A stretch of DNA of 56,660 nucleotides from Gemmatimonadaceae bacterium (GCA_019637445.1 JAHBVS010000005.1:1-56660); one strand, 5' to 3'; positions 33,128-44,363 are shown, counted from the stretch's first letter. The notes: generated by a model from the letters alone, not told the origin. Program-made: numbers and translations.

Positions 33128-34534
33128 ATGACGTCGTCGCTATCGCTGTCTGGAGCGAACCTGTCTGCTTTAGAGCTCTTCACAGAGGGGGCCGGATCAA
33201 CTCGCATCTACCGCGGGCTGAGTGAGGCTGGTGCTCCCGTCTGCATCAAGGTCATCCCGAGAAAGAACAACGCGAAACAACTGGATACGCAGAGGCGATA
33301 CTTTCTTGAGGAGAAAGCGCTCGTTAAGCAAGTCGCGCATCCTAATCTCCGTCTTCCGACGTTAGCGATTGAGCTGGATTCCGTGCGGGAGCTTGGTGCG
33401 CTAACGCCAAATGGAGCGTTCATCTTCGTCTACCCTTGGATCGAAAGATCCCTTCGAGAGCACATGGACAACGGTTGCCTTGCCCCGAGTGCGGTGCTGG
33501 AGCTGGGAGCCGCCCTGGCTAGCGGCCTCGATGCCCTTCACGGATGCAAGCCTCCCTATCTACACCGCGATGTTAAGCCGGAGAACGTCCTGGTCCCTGA
33601 AGCTGGCTACTCTCAGGCGGTCCTAAGTGATTTTGGTATCCTGAGGCGGTCGGGAGACGAGAACACAACCGCTCTCTTCAGAGGCACGCAGCGGTACATG
33701 CCACCTGAACAGTTCAAGGGCATCGAGGCGCAGGGTGTCGAGTTAGACGTCTACTCCCTCGCCCTCGTTCTCTGGGAAGCGTTGACGGGAGAGGTGCCCC
33801 TGTTTGACCCGCAACTCGACGCATTCGACCTGCTACAGCTTCGCTCGGACCCGCCCGAACTCCCGGCCCTGCGGGTGGACGGGCGCGATTGCGAATTCAT
33901 GGCTGACGTATTCGAGTCGGCGCTTGCTCCGGACCCCGCCGAACGCCCCGGGTCGGCGGGAGAGCTGATAGTGCTTCTAAGGGAAGCTGCCAGTCGGGAC
34001 GGGTTGCATGCACTCACCGACGACGGCTCCGGCTTCTCACTACCCGACCGATGGGAGTCCGAGGACAACAGGGCTAGCGGGGGTGCTTTCTGGGTAGAGG
34101 CGAGTTCAGAAGAGGAGAGTGAGCTCCGTAGACTCACTCCCGGAATTGAATGGAAGTACTCTCGCAAGCGCAGTGCGTGGTATACGATGGACAAGTCAAC
34201 TGCACTTCGAACACCCGACATCTCACTGCGCCTCTCTGCGCCGACGAGGCCGCCGGCAACTCGAAAGATCCCAGATGGAGCGGTTCCGTTCCTGAAGCCG
34301 GTTCGCCCCAATGACAAACTGGCGCGTATCGTCGGGCCGAGTCCGCTTCCGCGAACCGAGCTCACCACGAGACTGTGGGCCTACATCAAGAGAAAGGGCC
34401 TTCAGGACAAGAAGAACAGGCGAATGATTAACGCAGACGACGCGCTACGCGATGTCTTCGGAGGAAGGAGCCAAGTCTCCATGTTTGACATGACGAAGCT
34501 CGTGAGCCGAAATCTGATCTACGATGACGAATAG
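33128..34534 (+). CDS. Ser/Thr protein kinase fused to a C-terminal SWIB/MDM2 domain
   Basis: This 468-residue protein has two recognisable parts. Residues 1-290 are a Hanks-type kinase with a glycine loop (EGAGSTRIYRG), the lysine in VCIKVIP, HRD at 146-148 in HRDVKPENVLV, DFG at 168-170 and GTQRYMPPEQF. All catalytic residues are present. There is no transmembrane helix, so it is cytoplasmic. A linker with a small domain follows (LTPGIEWKYSRKRSAWYTMD). Residues about 388-463 are a SWIB domain: LARIVGPSPLPRTELTTRLW, AYIKRKGLQDKKNRRMINAD, DALRDVFGGR, VSMFDMTKLVSRNL. SWIB is a chromatin-associated fold which in bacteria is mostly found alone or fused to topoisomerase I in Chlamydia. A kinase fusion next to a HEPN gene is unusual and suggests a DNA-linked defence or regulatory switch (inference). 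Confidence 0.88.
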   Translation: MTSSLSLSGANLSALELFTEGAGSTRIYRGLSEAGAPVCIKVIPRKNNAKQLDTQRRYFLEEKALVKQVAHPNLRLPTLAIELDSVRELGALTPNGAFIFVYPWIERSLREHMDNGCLAPSAVLELGAALASGLDALHGCKPPYLHRDVKPENVLVPEAGYSQAVLSDFGILRRSGDENTTALFRGTQRYMPPEQFKGIEAQGVELDVYSLALVLWEALTGEVPLFDPQLDAFDLLQLRSDPPELPALRVDGRDCEFMADVFESALAPDPAERPGSAGELIVLLREAASRDGLHALTDDGSGFSLPDRWESEDNRASGGAFWVEASSEEESELRRLTPGIEWKYSRKRSAWYTMDKSTALRTPDISLRLSAPTRPPATRKIPDGAVPFLKPVRPNDKLARIVGPSPLPRTELTTRLWAYIKRKGLQDKKNRRMINADDALRDVFGGRSQVSMFDMTKLVSRNLIYDDE

Positions 34535-34849
34535 GCTCCCGGCCTGCCCGTTGTAGCCTCAATTTGACGCGACCGCATCGTAAGTGACGCTCGCAATGAC
34601 CGTCCGCCGGCGTGCGGTCCAGACGCTTGTCGACAGCGGGACCCACCGGGTTGTCCATCGACCGACCGAGGAGCCCCCGTGCGGACATCACGATTCACCG
34701 AATAGCGGATCGTCAGGGTCGAGGGTCGCCGCCCCAAGCGGATCGTGGCCGACCAGGCGCCCACTCCCCCGATCATAGAGGTCGTCCTAGGAAGAGGCTC
34801 GAGGCCGAGTACGGGCGCAGGGGAGTGCCGCGGCCTCCAACATCTGGCC
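34535..34849. other. Intergenic region between the kinase-SWIB gene and res
   Basis: This 315-bp gap separates two convergent genes. Its content is high-GC, unlike the kinase gene. It contains the short YD-repeat-like remnant described separately, and otherwise no supported gene. No hairpin with a T-tract was seen. Confidence 0.6.
34688..34783 (-). pseudogene. Possible remnant of an RHS/YD-repeat protein C-terminal core
   Basis: A 31-residue minus-strand frame reads DDLYDRGSGRLVGHDPLG and continues to a TGA stop. The pattern YD-x-GSGR-L-x-x-x-DPLG matches the conserved end of the RHS core (YDPxxGRFxxxDPxG). A TAG stop lies immediately upstream in the same frame, so this can only be a fragment. 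The similarity is short and I hold it loosely. Confidence 0.3.
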
Positions 34850-37800
34850 TCATCGCGTCCCCTCAGCCGTCGAGCCCGCGAGTATCGTCCCGACATAGCT
34901 GCCTCCATCCTCTTCCTGAAACACGATATTCCGCCGAAGCATCTCGGCCTTCTTCTTGCCCCACTGCAACTGCATTGTCACCGACGGCGTGTTCGACACG
35001 ATGAACGAATCCAGTCGTACCGCGGAATCGCCGAGCCGCGTCTCGATCTCCTTGACGGTCTCGTGGAACAGGATCTTCGGATCATCCCACGGCAGGTTCC
35101 GGATCCCCTTGGGGTCCACGAAAACAACGCGCTGCTTGCCGCCCTCGATCAACCACAGAATGAAGTCAGGGTGGAAGTTCCCGGCCTCGAAGAACCCCAC
35201 GCCGCGCCCGCGGCTGAGATTCCGCAGCAAATAGAGCTCTCGATCCTTGAAGAATGCGCCGTTCGCGTCGTGGAAAGCCCGCAGGTCTTCCACGAACTGC
35301 CGCTCCCCCCTGTTCAAGGGCGCCGGACTAATCTCCACGATGTTCGTGTCGAGATACAGCAGCGGCTGATACAGGTGCTTCCCGAACCACACCGCCTTCA
35401 TCCCCTTGAACTCCCACGGCTTCATCTCGCCCTTCGCGATCGAGGCCTTCAGTTCCTCGAGCTTGGCTACGATCTCCTCCTGCGACTTGTCGAGCAGTAT
35501 GCGATGGTAGCCATCCTCCGGGGTTTCCTTCACGCCTAGGAAGTTGGGATCGTCGGTCTCCAGGTCTCGATACTCCAAGTGCGGTAGCTCCCAGTCCCGC
35601 TTCCTGAACGTGTAGTACCGCTCCACATACTTGCGCAGAAGCGCCAGCGCGATCTCTTCCCACACGCGCACCTTGTCGAACCCACTGCCCAGCAGCTCGC
35701 TGGGTGGGATCTGCAATCGGTACCAACTGGTGTCCACCAAGAGATCTGCGATGCCGGACCGCGTAATGTTCAGGTTGTACCACCCCCGCTCGGCCTTGAA
35801 ACGCTCCAGTTCGAAGTACAAGCGGTCGACATCCAGAAAGGCCACGTGGCGCGCCGAGAGATGCGTCTCGTGCTTGGCAGCGTCGCCATCTCCGCCGACG
35901 AGCCCCTGCGAACCCAAGGCGCGGATCCTTGGGTACCAGTCGAGCACCAACCGGTTCTCGTGTAACTGCTTGGCCTCCGACGGCCTCGATAGGTCAGGCG
36001 GACGCACCGTGGGTACCGGCGCCAGCTTCCGGAATGCATCGCCGAACTCCGTACTCACGCCGTTGATGGTCTTCTTGAGACGCACCGTCTTGAGCTTCTG
36101 CGTGCCGAGGCTCTTGATGACCGGCAGAAGGAACTCGATGCGCTCCTCATTCGACGGAAGCCCCTCTTCCTTGAGGAAGTCGCGGAACTGGGCCATATAG
36201 TCGGCATGCACGCCGAAGATGCCCAGCGTCTCGAGCACGGCAATGTGCCGAGGCCGCTCGACACCCTGTGGCAGGTCGGTCTTGAGGCTGCGCTTGAGGC
36301 TTATATCGAATCCCTTGAGCCGCACGCCGCGCCCGAAGAGCTGGATGATCTGTGCTCCCTCGCCCTTACCGACGTTCATCAGCCCCATCGTGGACACCCG
36401 CCAACTACTCCAGCCCTCGGTGAACTTCTTGGACCCGATCAACAGGTTTACCGGTGACTCGGACGTGTTGATTCCGTGGAAGAGCGATTCGGAGAACGTG
36501 GGCTCCGCCACACTTAGGCCGTTCTCCTCGCACAACTTGAGCAGCTTCGTATCATCGCCCACGTTGATCACGCCGAATGGCGGGTTCTCAGCGCCCAGCC
36601 GCAGTGCGATCTCGCCGGTCACGCCCTTTAGGTTCTCGACATACAGCTGACCTCCCGCCGAGGCGTGAAATAGCGTCGACAGCGTCTCGTCAAAGATCTG
36701 CGCCGGGGTAAACGAGCAGGTATTCAGGTACTCGAAGCGCCGCGCGAAGATATCCTTCCCGTTGGCACCGATCAGCCCCTCGTGCAGCACGCGCCGGATG
36801 CGCTCTGTGCTGCCGGCACGGTCGGCAACGTAGCGGGCCAGGAACTTGAGGATCTCCACGATGTCCGACGCATCGCGCGTGGCCAGGCCGGCCGTCACAC
36901 TGCCTCCCACGAAGATCCACAGCGGCTTCTCGATGTTGAACGGGCGAAATGCCGCGCCCAGTTCGCGAAACAGTCGCTGCTGCTGATAGAACGTCAGCAA
37001 GCAGGCCGTGAGGTACAGGTCTTGATGCGCCTGCTGGGTCCCCTCGTCGAGGTTTAGGATCTGATAGTCCTTTCCGAACCCGTCCCCGTAGAAGTACTTG
37101 TACGAGTAGTCCACCAGCGTGCTCTTGGCGTAGAGATCGGTGAGCGCCGGGCTCCCTTTGACGGCCTGTCCGAATGTGGCCGAGTATTCGAACGAGAAGC
37201 CTTTCTCGCACAGCTTCTCGCGCCTCTTCATCCAGGTGCCTTCCTTGCCACCGCTGGCGCCGCGGTGTCCCTCGTCCACCAGCACAAGGTTGTTGCCCTC
37301 GAATGCGTCGATGGCTACGGATTTCTCGCCCATCTCGTCGCGTAGGAGCGTGACCTCGAGAACCTCCACCGCCTGCCCGCTGAACAAGCCGCGCCCGTCT
37401 TTGTTGAACAGCTCCGCGGCGATTCCGGCGGCCTCAAACTCGCGAAGGTGCTGCTGCGACAGCCCCTCGTTGGGCGTGAGCAGCAGGATGCGATTGAGCT
37501 CCCGCGATCGTCCGTGCGTGGCGAGCGCGTGCTGGTACTGCAGGATGTTGGCGTGCATCAGCAGTGTCTTGCCACTGCCAGTGGCCATCCAGAATGCCAG
37601 CTTGTTGAGCTGCGGCCACGCCTCGGCGGCTTCATCGAACGGCGTGATCCGGTCGGGTTCCGGTTTGTCGGCGTTGTACGCGGCCACTTGCGCGTTCAGC
37701 GCAGCCAGCAGCGCCTTGGCGTCGGTGAAGTACCGGTCGAGGTAGATCTCCGTAAACAGCAGGCCCAGGTACTGAAAGTACTTCCAGACGATCGGGTCCT

Positions 37801-38146
37801 CGCCGCGCGTGATACGTCGCTCGTTGAGCCGGAGCGTGTGGCGCACGATGTTCTGGTCGTAGCGCAGCAGGTCGTCGGTGCTGAGCTGCGTGAGGTTGAA
37901 GAACTGTGCCGCAATCGCGTGGTGGAACCGGTGGACGTTGTTCTCGTCCAGCCCTTCCATCGCCTCACCCCGCAGGTGCTCGGCCAGCTCCCCGAAGCGC
38001 TTCACGTTGAAGAGCGACAGGATCCACTGGTTGAGGATTAGCTTGTATGGGAACGGGACCTGGGGCTTGGTCGTCGAGCGGCGCGTCCGAGCAGCGGGGG
38101 CCGCCGCGGTCGCCGTGCCCGAGTTGCGAGGGCGTCCTCTCGGCAT
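34850..38146 (-). CDS. Type III restriction-type helicase-nuclease (Res-like)
   Basis: This protein of about 1098 residues combines a superfamily 2 helicase and a nuclease. Walker A is ATGSGKT (GSGKT at 190-194), and motif II is DEGH at 291-294 in [14 protein letters not shown]. Later come the C-terminal RecA-like motifs ([27 protein letters not shown]). Near the C-terminus HPDF (Asp994) and VDPKG (Asp1011, Lys1013) form a PD-(D/E)xK nuclease site. The start at 38146 overlaps the upstream stop codon by 1 bp (TGATG), implying translational coupling to the DUF262 gene. Res normally cleaves DNA with a cognate Mod methyltransferase, which is encoded two genes upstream. Classical Res proteins are somewhat shorter. 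Confidence 0.9.
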   Translation of the reverse strand: MPRGRPRNSGTATAAAPAARTRRSTTKPQVPFPYKLILNQWILSLFNVKRFGELAEHLRGEAMEGLDENNVHRFHHAIAAQFFNLTQLSTDDLLRYDQNIVRHTLRLNERRITRGEDPIVWKYFQYLGLLFTEIYLDRYFTDAKALLAALNAQVAAYNADKPEPDRITPFDEAAEAWPQLNKLAFWMATGSGKTLLMHANILQYQHALATHGRSRELNRILLLTPNEGLSQQHLREFEAAGIAAELFNKDGRGLFSGQAVEVLEVTLLRDEMGEKSVAIDAFEGNNLVLVDEGHRGASGGKEGTWMKRREKLCEKGFSFEYSATFGQAVKGSPALTDLYAKSTLVDYSYKYFYGDGFGKDYQILNLDEGTQQAHQDLYLTACLLTFYQQQRLFRELGAAFRPFNIEKPLWIFVGGSVTAGLATRDASDIVEILKFLARYVADRAGSTERIRRVLHEGLIGANGKDIFARRFEYLNTCSFTPAQIFDETLSTLFHASAGGQLYVENLKGVTGEIALRLGAENPPFGVINVGDDTKLLKLCEENGLSVAEPTFSESLFHGINTSESPVNLLIGSKKFTEGWSSWRVSTMGLMNVGKGEGAQIIQLFGRGVRLKGFDISLKRSLKTDLPQGVERPRHIAVLETLGIFGVHADYMAQFRDFLKEEGLPSNEERIEFLLPVIKSLGTQKLKTVRLKKTINGVSTEFGDAFRKLAPVPTVRPPDLSRPSEAKQLHENRLVLDWYPRIRALGSQGLVGGDGDAAKHETHLSARHVAFLDVDRLYFELERFKAERGWYNLNITRSGIADLLVDTSWYRLQIPPSELLGSGFDKVRVWEEIALALLRKYVERYYTFRKRDWELPHLEYRDLETDDPNFLGVKETPEDGYHRILLDKSQEEIVAKLEELKASIAKGEMKPWEFKGMKAVWFGKHLYQPLLYLDTNIVEISPAPLNRGERQFVEDLRAFHDANGAFFKDRELYLLRNLSRGRGVGFFEAGNFHPDFILWLIEGGKQRVVFVDPKGIRNLPWDDPKILFHETVKEIETRLGDSAVRLDSFIVSNTPSVTMQLQWGKKKAEMLRRNIVFQEEDGGSYVGTILAGSTAEGTR

Positions 38147-39942
38147 CAGAGCACCTGGAACCAGCGCTTGATCTTGAGCGCCATCAGTCTGCGCCGCGTC
38201 TCCAGGAAGGAGTCGTAATCGGGGATGCCCTCTCCTAGGAGCGATTCCGGTAAGCAGTGCATCTGGAGGTTCACCCGAAGGTCGTCCTTGCTCGTGATCC
38301 CCCCATACTTCTTCGCTCCGCCATGGCACTGCGCGACCAACTCAGCGAAGTACTGTTCCGGTGACTTGTCGCCTATCGCAATGTTGATCTCGCTCTGCGC
38401 AAGCACGAAGTTGGCGATCTGATTGTACCGGCCGCGGGGGAGGCCCTGCTGCTTCAGGTGATTGCGCGGGTACACGTGGTGCACGTCGCTGCGGTTGAGC
38501 AGCAGGTCCAGCACCGTGATGTCGCGCGAGAGGAAGCCCTTGTCGCCCAGCTTCACCTGTGCCGCCTTGTAGGCGAGGAAGTACGGACTCTGGGCTGACG
38601 ACGTGTCCATCAGCTGCGGAAGCATACCGGTCCAGAAGCTCTCTGGCAGTTCGTTCTCTAGGACAGATGTCGCGTACGGCACCAGTCCACGCGCCTCGAC
38701 CTGACGAATATCGAAGTCAAAGGCCGTCTCGGGACTGCCGGTGTAACGCCCGCGCAGGATTGACATCGCGTACCAGCGCCGTACCAGTTGCTCGAGATCT
38801 GCCGCGGGTACGCCCTCGGCCCGGCCCTTCAGGTATATGATGTACGCAAAGTTCACGGCGTTGCGGCCGCCGATCAGGTCGCTGGTCACGAAGCCAGCCG
38901 AGCGCAGGATCATCGTGATGCGATCGAAGTGCGTCTTGTTGATGAACGCGAGGATGCCCTTCTTCAGCCGCGCGAATGACTGCTCGGCAATCGCTTCCTC
39001 GAACTGCTTGGTCTCGAAGTTTCTGCCGGACAAGAGCGCGACCAAGTCCTGCAGCTTCCCGCGTCCGAACTCCGATGTGAACGCCACGCGCAGCATATCC
39101 GTGTAGGTCGGATCGTAGATGTCGTCGTTGACATCCTTGAGCCAGCGCATCGCGGGCAGGAACTCGGACTGCGCGAACGCCTTGTCACCCTTCTCGACGC
39201 GGGACAGGAACTCCGGCGCCACGGCCAGGTGGCAGAAGTAGTCGATGGCCTTGCGGAGGAGGTTGCCGCCGTACGTCTCGTTGACGGCGATCTTCGACAT
39301 CGCGAAGTCGGCCTGCGAGAGCTCGGTGCCCGCGGAGTTCACGCGGATGAAGATCTCGGTCACCGTCTCGATGTCGAGGTCATCGGCGAGCTCGATCACC
39401 CCAACGTGATTATTGATGGTCTTGCGTAGCTTCTCGATGCTCGCGAAGACTGCGTCCTGCGACACGCCGGGGTTCTTGGCACAGTAACTCGTCACCAACT
39501 GAAAGACGCTGGTGCTGGGTGCGAAGACCTCGGCCACATCCTGGATCCACGCAACATCCTTCCGGATCGCTGGGTTGGCGACCTCGAACCGCTCGTCCTG
39601 TGGGTGGAACGCAATCCGGATACGGACCGTTTCGTAATCCTTGGTTAGGACCTCGCGGCCCAGCAACGCGGCCATCAGAGCGGTGACGCGCTGTTGCCCG
39701 TCAATCAGGATGCGCTTACCCGCCGAGGGGGATCCATCCTTGAGCTTCACGGTAGGGTTTCGCCAAGCGATGAGGTAGCCCACCGGATAGCCCTGATACA
39801 GGGAATCCAGCAGGTTGCGCACCTTGGTGGCTTCCCACACGAACGGCCGCTGAATCTCGGGAATGGCGATCTCGCCCGATTTGACCCAGGTGAGAAGCGT
39901 TTCGATCGCGTGCGGCGTGACTGAGTAGCGCTGCGTAGACAT
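38146..39942 (-). CDS. DUF262 (GmrSD-like) protein with C-terminal HNH motif
   Basis: This 598-residue protein has the DUF262 ParB-like nuclease domain at its N-terminus: [20 protein letters not shown], then [11 protein letters not shown] with DGQQR at 81-85, and [20 protein letters not shown]. The C-terminal half holds an HNH-like site, [10 protein letters not shown] (His488-His489), followed by [19 protein letters not shown]. This two-domain layout is that of GmrSD-type type IV restriction enzymes, which use NTP hydrolysis and cut modified DNA. Its position is remarkable: it is inserted between mod and res with 1-bp overlaps on both sides (TAATG and TGATG), so it is made as a stoichiometric third subunit or a second effector of the same system. 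Confidence 0.88.
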   Translation of the reverse strand: MSTQRYSVTPHAIETLLTWVKSGEIAIPEIQRPFVWEATKVRNLLDSLYQGYPVGYLIAWRNPTVKLKDGSPSAGKRILIDGQQRVTALMAALLGREVLTKDYETVRIRIAFHPQDERFEVANPAIRKDVAWIQDVAEVFAPSTSVFQLVTSYCAKNPGVSQDAVFASIEKLRKTINNHVGVIELADDLDIETVTEIFIRVNSAGTELSQADFAMSKIAVNETYGGNLLRKAIDYFCHLAVAPEFLSRVEKGDKAFAQSEFLPAMRWLKDVNDDIYDPTYTDMLRVAFTSEFGRGKLQDLVALLSGRNFETKQFEEAIAEQSFARLKKGILAFINKTHFDRITMILRSAGFVTSDLIGGRNAVNFAYIIYLKGRAEGVPAADLEQLVRRWYAMSILRGRYTGSPETAFDFDIRQVEARGLVPYATSVLENELPESFWTGMLPQLMDTSSAQSPYFLAYKAAQVKLGDKGFLSRDITVLDLLLNRSDVHHVYPRNHLKQQGLPRGRYNQIANFVLAQSEINIAIGDKSPEQYFAELVAQCHGGAKKYGGITSKDDLRVNLQMHCLPESLLGEGIPDYDSFLETRRRLMALKIKRWFQVL

Positions 39943-42900
39943 TACTGTGCACGCTCCGTCCCCTCGAACATCAGGCGATGGAAGTCCTCCTCGATGAGCC
40001 GCACCTTCCAGCGGTCATCGGGCATCCTGAGGTTCTCCAGGTTGTTGCCGCCGTTCACCCAAATCACGTCGAACTCCGAGTCTTTGGCCGAGTACCCCTG
40101 CTTGGTAAACCACTCGTCGAGCACGAGGTTGTCCTGCTCCACGTCGCCGCTGAGCTTGCGCCAGATCACCAGCGCCTTGCGGCCGTCAGGGGTCGTGCCG
40201 GAGACGGTACGGAACCAGTGTGGACCAGCGGCATCCTTCTTGAGGCGCGCGTCCTTGAGCCGGAGCCGTCCTTCGCCGTCCCTCACGAAGGCCCCGCTGA
40301 ACGATTGCGGTGCCGCGATGTGACGCACGGTCAGGCCGACGAGCCAGTTGAACGTCTCCAATAGGTCAACATTCACCTCACGGCTCTCGTCGGAGCCTGG
40401 GCGCTTGACCTTGAGTCGGTACGCCGTGGGATCGGTGAAGGCTTGCACGTTGAGCAGCGACTGCGAGCCGCGCGTCTCCACGTTCAGCATATAGCGGAGT
40501 ACGTATTGCTCCTTGAGCCCATCCGGGCCGTGGGCCTCAGGCGAGTCGAGCAGGAGCTGCTGGGTGGCGGTGCGGCGCGTCTCGAGGTTGTTGAGCGCGT
40601 CCTCATACGACTCCAGCCGTAGCACCTTGACGATGCGAGGCGCGCGCTCGGACTCCTCAGCGTTGGGGAGGCGCCTCGGCTTGCCGTCCTTCCACTCGGG
40701 GGTGAAAGTGACCTTCTTGATGCGTGGCAGGAGAACGGCGTCGAAGTGGTCTCCCATCTCGACGAGAACAAACTTGCGGCTTCCGCCGTCCTCTCGGTTG
40801 AGGTTAATCAGGGCGTGTGCGGTAGTGCCGGATCCAGCGAAATAGTCGAGAGTGACAGTGCCGCTACCCACGCGCACGACGCGTTCAATCAGCCCCGTCG
40901 GCTTCGGGCTCGTGAATGTTGTATCTGGTAGCAGGTCACGTAGCTGCCGAATGCCATCTTGGTTGTGGCCCACTTCCTCGTGCCTCCAGATTGTTCGGGG
41001 CACTACGTCGCCGACCTCCGAGAGAAAACGCTTGTAGGCGGGAACCGCATTCGTGCCATCGCGGCCCCACCAGACACGGCCTTCCAGCTCGTTGATCTCG
41101 TGCTGTTCGCGCGAGTACGCCCACACGCGAGATCGCTGTGGCCACACGTCTTGGCCTGTGGTCGGGTTCCGAATCGCGTAGAATAAGTTCGGCCGCTCGT
41201 CCGCTGACTTGTTTGACTTGTAGTTGTCAGCCTTCCAGCGACCGCGCGGGTCCTTGTCTGGATTGCTGTACGAGGCATCCTGCGCCTCTGTGCGCGGCAG
41301 CTTTGTCGGCCGCCAGCGCTCGCGTGAGCGCGCGAACGCTACCACGAAATCGTGATCGTCGCTAAACCACTTGGCGTCGTTCGCTGGCGCGTACTTCTTC
41401 TGCCAAATGATGTTGCTCACAAAGTTTTCAGCCCCGAACGCCGAGGAGAGCAGGCTGTAGAGAAGAGCTTGCTCTCCGTCGTCGATGCTAGCGAACAGTG
41501 CTCCGTCGCTAGGGTTGAGGAGCGAGAATGCTGTGTCGGCGCGTTCGATCATCATCGATGCCCAACTCGAGTGCTGATAGCTGTCCTTGTAGGCGAATCC
41601 GTCACCGCCCGTGTTGTAGGGAGGGTCGATGTAGATGCAGGGTATCGTTCCACGGAACAGCGACTGCATCACGGAGAGCGCCTGGAAGTTCTCGCTATGG
41701 AACAGCACGCCGTCCACGTGCGCGTCCACATCGCCGAGCCCGTCCAGCAGCCGCGCAACAAAGTCCGCGTCGAAGTGCCGCGTATCCACCACCATCGACG
41801 GCTGCCCCTTGAGGAACTCCACCGCCAGCGGCACGCTATACGCCGCGGCCACCAGGTCTCCAGCGATCGAATCAATCCCACACAACCGCACCCACTCCTC
41901 ACGCTGCGCTTCGTTCGCCGCGATCTCTGCGTAGAACGTCTCCGGAATCACCCCGAGCCGAACGCACCACGATGTCTCTACCACGAACTTCTTCTTGAGC
42001 CACAGCTTCTTCTGGAAGTCCTCCAGTTGCGCCAGGAAGTCGATGATCTTCCCCGCAATCCGCCGCACTACCTTGATCTTCGACAGATACTGCTCCACAC
42101 GCGGCGCCGTCTCGCTCTCCACATCGTCAAGGTGCATCACCTCGCTCTTGATGTAGAAGTCGAGCTCGCGGCGCAGGAATCCACCCAGGTCCTTGTGGAT
42201 GAAATAGTCGAACGTGTTGCGGTCCGAGTAGCCCTTGAGATGCTTGGCCAACACCGTGCGCTTGGGATCCTTCTCGGTGGGCGCAGGCGCCTGCAACGCC
42301 GCTACCCAGTCAGCGACCGCGGCATCGGTGCTCGCCAGCACCGCTGCTTCGGCCTCGGCGTTGAGCTCGGCCTGCTTCTTCGCATCCGGCTGGTAGGTGA
42401 AGCGCACCACGAGTTCACCATTCTCCACTGCGAGCGGCTGCTCTGCTGCCAGCTTGAAGCGACGATCCTTCCCCTCCGCCACCTTCACATTGCCGTGCTC
42501 CCCCTCGGCGGCGTCCACCAGTCGGAAGTGCACGCGCATCGGCTTCGCCTCGTCATGCGGCCGCAGCTGAAACGCGTAGTCGCGCAGGTATTCGCTGGTC
42601 TTGATGTAGTACTGGTCCTTGTTGGCCCAGTGCAGCGTCACCTCCTCGCCTTCGTACGGAATGGCGTACACCCCCGGCTTGTACACGCGCTTGGCTAGGT
42701 AGTCGCCCTCGGAGTAGTAGCGGCGGAAGAACGAGTACAGGTGGTCATACACCTCGCGCTCGAGCGTCTTCACGTCGACTGCTTCGTTGGCCAGCTTCTT
42801 TCGCAGCTCCTTCACCTTCGGTGAGGCGTCCGGCGTGAGCCCCGCCGCCTCGACGCCGGCAATGACCTTGGCCAGCTCCTTCTCGATCTCCGCCTTGTCC

Positions 42901-43079
42901 GCTGACTGGTACTGCGCGAAGGCCTGCTGCACGTGCGGCAACAGGTCCTCATCGAGGAACTTGGTGACTTCGGCGCTCTTGGCGTGCATAACGCGGTAGA
43001 GGCCGAAGTCCAGGTCCGGCTGGTCGAGCTGGAAGAGCTCCTGCAGCAGGGTCTTCAGCTTGGTGTACTGCTGGGTCAT
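39942..43079 (-). CDS. Type III-like adenine-specific DNA methyltransferase (Mod)
   Basis: This 1045-residue protein carries the beta-class order of motifs: DPPY at 485-488 ([20 protein letters not shown], motif IV) and, 260 residues later, FAGSGTT at 747-753 ([19 protein letters not shown], motif I). The target-recognition region should lie between them. It is much longer than classical type III Mod (about 600-650); an N-terminal arm of about 450 residues, partly helical ([20 protein letters not shown]), precedes the catalytic core. It is the first gene of the coupled set Mod-DUF262-Res and starts 31 bp after the AAA/DUF4143 gene. It should methylate adenine in a short asymmetric site and protect host DNA; the site is not predictable. 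Confidence 0.92.
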   Translation of the reverse strand: MTQQYTKLKTLLQELFQLDQPDLDFGLYRVMHAKSAEVTKFLDEDLLPHVQQAFAQYQSADKAEIEKELAKVIAGVEAAGLTPDASPKVKELRKKLANEAVDVKTLEREVYDHLYSFFRRYYSEGDYLAKRVYKPGVYAIPYEGEEVTLHWANKDQYYIKTSEYLRDYAFQLRPHDEAKPMRVHFRLVDAAEGEHGNVKVAEGKDRRFKLAAEQPLAVENGELVVRFTYQPDAKKQAELNAEAEAAVLASTDAAVADWVAALQAPAPTEKDPKRTVLAKHLKGYSDRNTFDYFIHKDLGGFLRRELDFYIKSEVMHLDDVESETAPRVEQYLSKIKVVRRIAGKIIDFLAQLEDFQKKLWLKKKFVVETSWCVRLGVIPETFYAEIAANEAQREEWVRLCGIDSIAGDLVAAAYSVPLAVEFLKGQPSMVVDTRHFDADFVARLLDGLGDVDAHVDGVLFHSENFQALSVMQSLFRGTIPCIYIDPPYNTGGDGFAYKDSYQHSSWASMMIERADTAFSLLNPSDGALFASIDDGEQALLYSLLSSAFGAENFVSNIIWQKKYAPANDAKWFSDDHDFVVAFARSRERWRPTKLPRTEAQDASYSNPDKDPRGRWKADNYKSNKSADERPNLFYAIRNPTTGQDVWPQRSRVWAYSREQHEINELEGRVWWGRDGTNAVPAYKRFLSEVGDVVPRTIWRHEEVGHNQDGIRQLRDLLPDTTFTSPKPTGLIERVVRVGSGTVTLDYFAGSGTTAHALINLNREDGGSRKFVLVEMGDHFDAVLLPRIKKVTFTPEWKDGKPRRLPNAEESERAPRIVKVLRLESYEDALNNLETRRTATQQLLLDSPEAHGPDGLKEQYVLRYMLNVETRGSQSLLNVQAFTDPTAYRLKVKRPGSDESREVNVDLLETFNWLVGLTVRHIAAPQSFSGAFVRDGEGRLRLKDARLKKDAAGPHWFRTVSGTTPDGRKALVIWRKLSGDVEQDNLVLDEWFTKQGYSAKDSEFDVIWVNGGNNLENLRMPDDRWKVRLIEEDFHRLMFEGTERAQ

Positions 43080-43110
43080 CGGTCGTCCCGTCGGTCAGTG
43101 ATCCAAGGTA

Positions 43111-44361
43111 TCATTGCGTCAGTTCCCAGAGCGCACGGATGGGCACCGCATAGAGGCCGTCGCCGAAGCTCACGCTGGCCTCGCCGTCGTACAGCACCAC
43201 GCCACCTGCAAACCGCTTGCCCAGCGCCGTCTGCAGCTTGCGGATTCCCCGGAAGTCGGAGGCGGTGACTGTCGCGGACGCCTTGACCTCCACTGCGGCC
43301 AGCGCGCGCGCGCCCTGCTCGATCACGAGGTCCACCTCCACTCCGTCCTTGTCGCGCAGGTGGTGGAAGCGCAGGTCGTCATCCCGCCAACTGGCCTGAC
43401 GCCGAAGTTCCTGCACCACGAAGGTCTCCAGCAGCTGTCCCAGGGTGCCGCGGTCCTCCGACAGTGCGGCTTCGTCGAGCCCCAGCAGCGCGCAGGCCAC
43501 GCCGGTATCGGTGACGTGGAGCTTGGGCGTCTTGATGAGGCGACTCAGCCTGTTGCTGTGCCAGGGCGGCAGCTCTTCAAGCAGGAAGATGCGCTCCAAC
43601 AGCGTCACGTAGTCCCGGATGGTTGGCCGGCTCAACTGAAAGGGCGCCGCGAGGTCACTCACGTTGAGGAGGTGCGCGGTCTGTCCGGCCGCCAGCGTGA
43701 GCAACCGCGGGAGAGCGTCCAGCGACGCAATCCGAGCCAGGTCGCGCACGTCGCGCTGCACCAGCGTCTCCACGTAGTCGCGGTACCAGGTCGCCCGCCG
43801 CTGCGCCGAGCTGCGGGCGAGCGCGGTTGGAAAACCACCGGACACGATGCGCCGCCCGAGCTCCTTGCCCAACCGAGCGTAGGGGCGCGCCTTGAAGCCA
43901 CCTCCGAACAGGGCGTCGAGGAACGCGGGCTTCGCTCTTGCCAGCTCGCTCTGCGCCAGCGGGTGCAGGCGCAGGATCTCCATCCGTCCGGCGAGCGAGT
44001 CGGAGAGCGTGGGTAGCAGCAGTACGTTGGCCGAGCCCGTGAGCAGGAATCGGCCCGGTCGCCGGTCGCGGTCCACCGCGCGCTTGAGGGCGGTGAAGAG
44101 CGCAGGCGCGCGCTGGACCTCGTCCAGGATCGCGCGCTCGGGTAGGTCGCCCACAAAGCCTACCGGGTCGGTGGTCGCCGCCTCCAGCGTGACCGCATCG
44201 TCAAAGCTGAAGTAGCCGTAGCCGTGCGCGTCCCCTGCCGCTTGGGCGAGGGTCGTCTTGCCGCACTGCCGAGGCCCGTGGATCAGCACCACCGGCGACT
44301 CGGCTAGTGCCTGTTCGAGCAGTGGCGTCGCGAACCGCGGATACGGAGGGATGGGTGCCAT
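43111..44361 (-). CDS. AAA ATPase with DUF4143 domain
   Basis: This protein of about 416 residues has an AAA_14 ATPase domain with Walker A GPRQCGKTT near residue 30, Walker B-type AILDEVQRAP and sensor LLTGSANVLL. A C-terminal DUF4143 domain follows (LLNVSDLAAPFQLSRPTIRD, LLERIFLLEELPPWHSN) and a restriction-nuclease-like tail (KDGVEVDLVIEQGARALAAV, EVKASATVTASDF). The D-x-n-ExK-like signature VDLVIEQ...VEVKAS suggests a PD-(D/E)xK fold. The ATG at 44361 is used as start rather than the TTG at 44370. Four 23-bp direct repeats lie immediately upstream. Such ATPases are widespread and mobile and their function is unresolved; it may be a passenger in the defence cluster or part of it. Confidence 0.85.
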   Translation of the reverse strand: MAPIPPYPRFATPLLEQALAESPVVLIHGPRQCGKTTLAQAAGDAHGYGYFSFDDAVTLEAATTDPVGFVGDLPERAILDEVQRAPALFTALKRAVDRDRRPGRFLLTGSANVLLLPTLSDSLAGRMEILRLHPLAQSELARAKPAFLDALFGGGFKARPYARLGKELGRRIVSGGFPTALARSSAQRRATWYRDYVETLVQRDVRDLARIASLDALPRLLTLAAGQTAHLLNVSDLAAPFQLSRPTIRDYVTLLERIFLLEELPPWHSNRLSRLIKTPKLHVTDTGVACALLGLDEAALSEDRGTLGQLLETFVVQELRRQASWRDDDLRFHHLRDKDGVEVDLVIEQGARALAAVEVKASATVTASDFRGIRKLQTALGKRFAGGVVLYDGEASVSFGDGLYAVPIRALWELTQ

Positions 44362-44363
44362 TA

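Noticed and set aside
34519-34908. 129-residue minus-strand frame before res
   Set aside because: It overlaps the end of res and the kinase-SWIB tail, is Arg/Gly-rich and shows no family; only a short YD-like piece in another frame is of interest.
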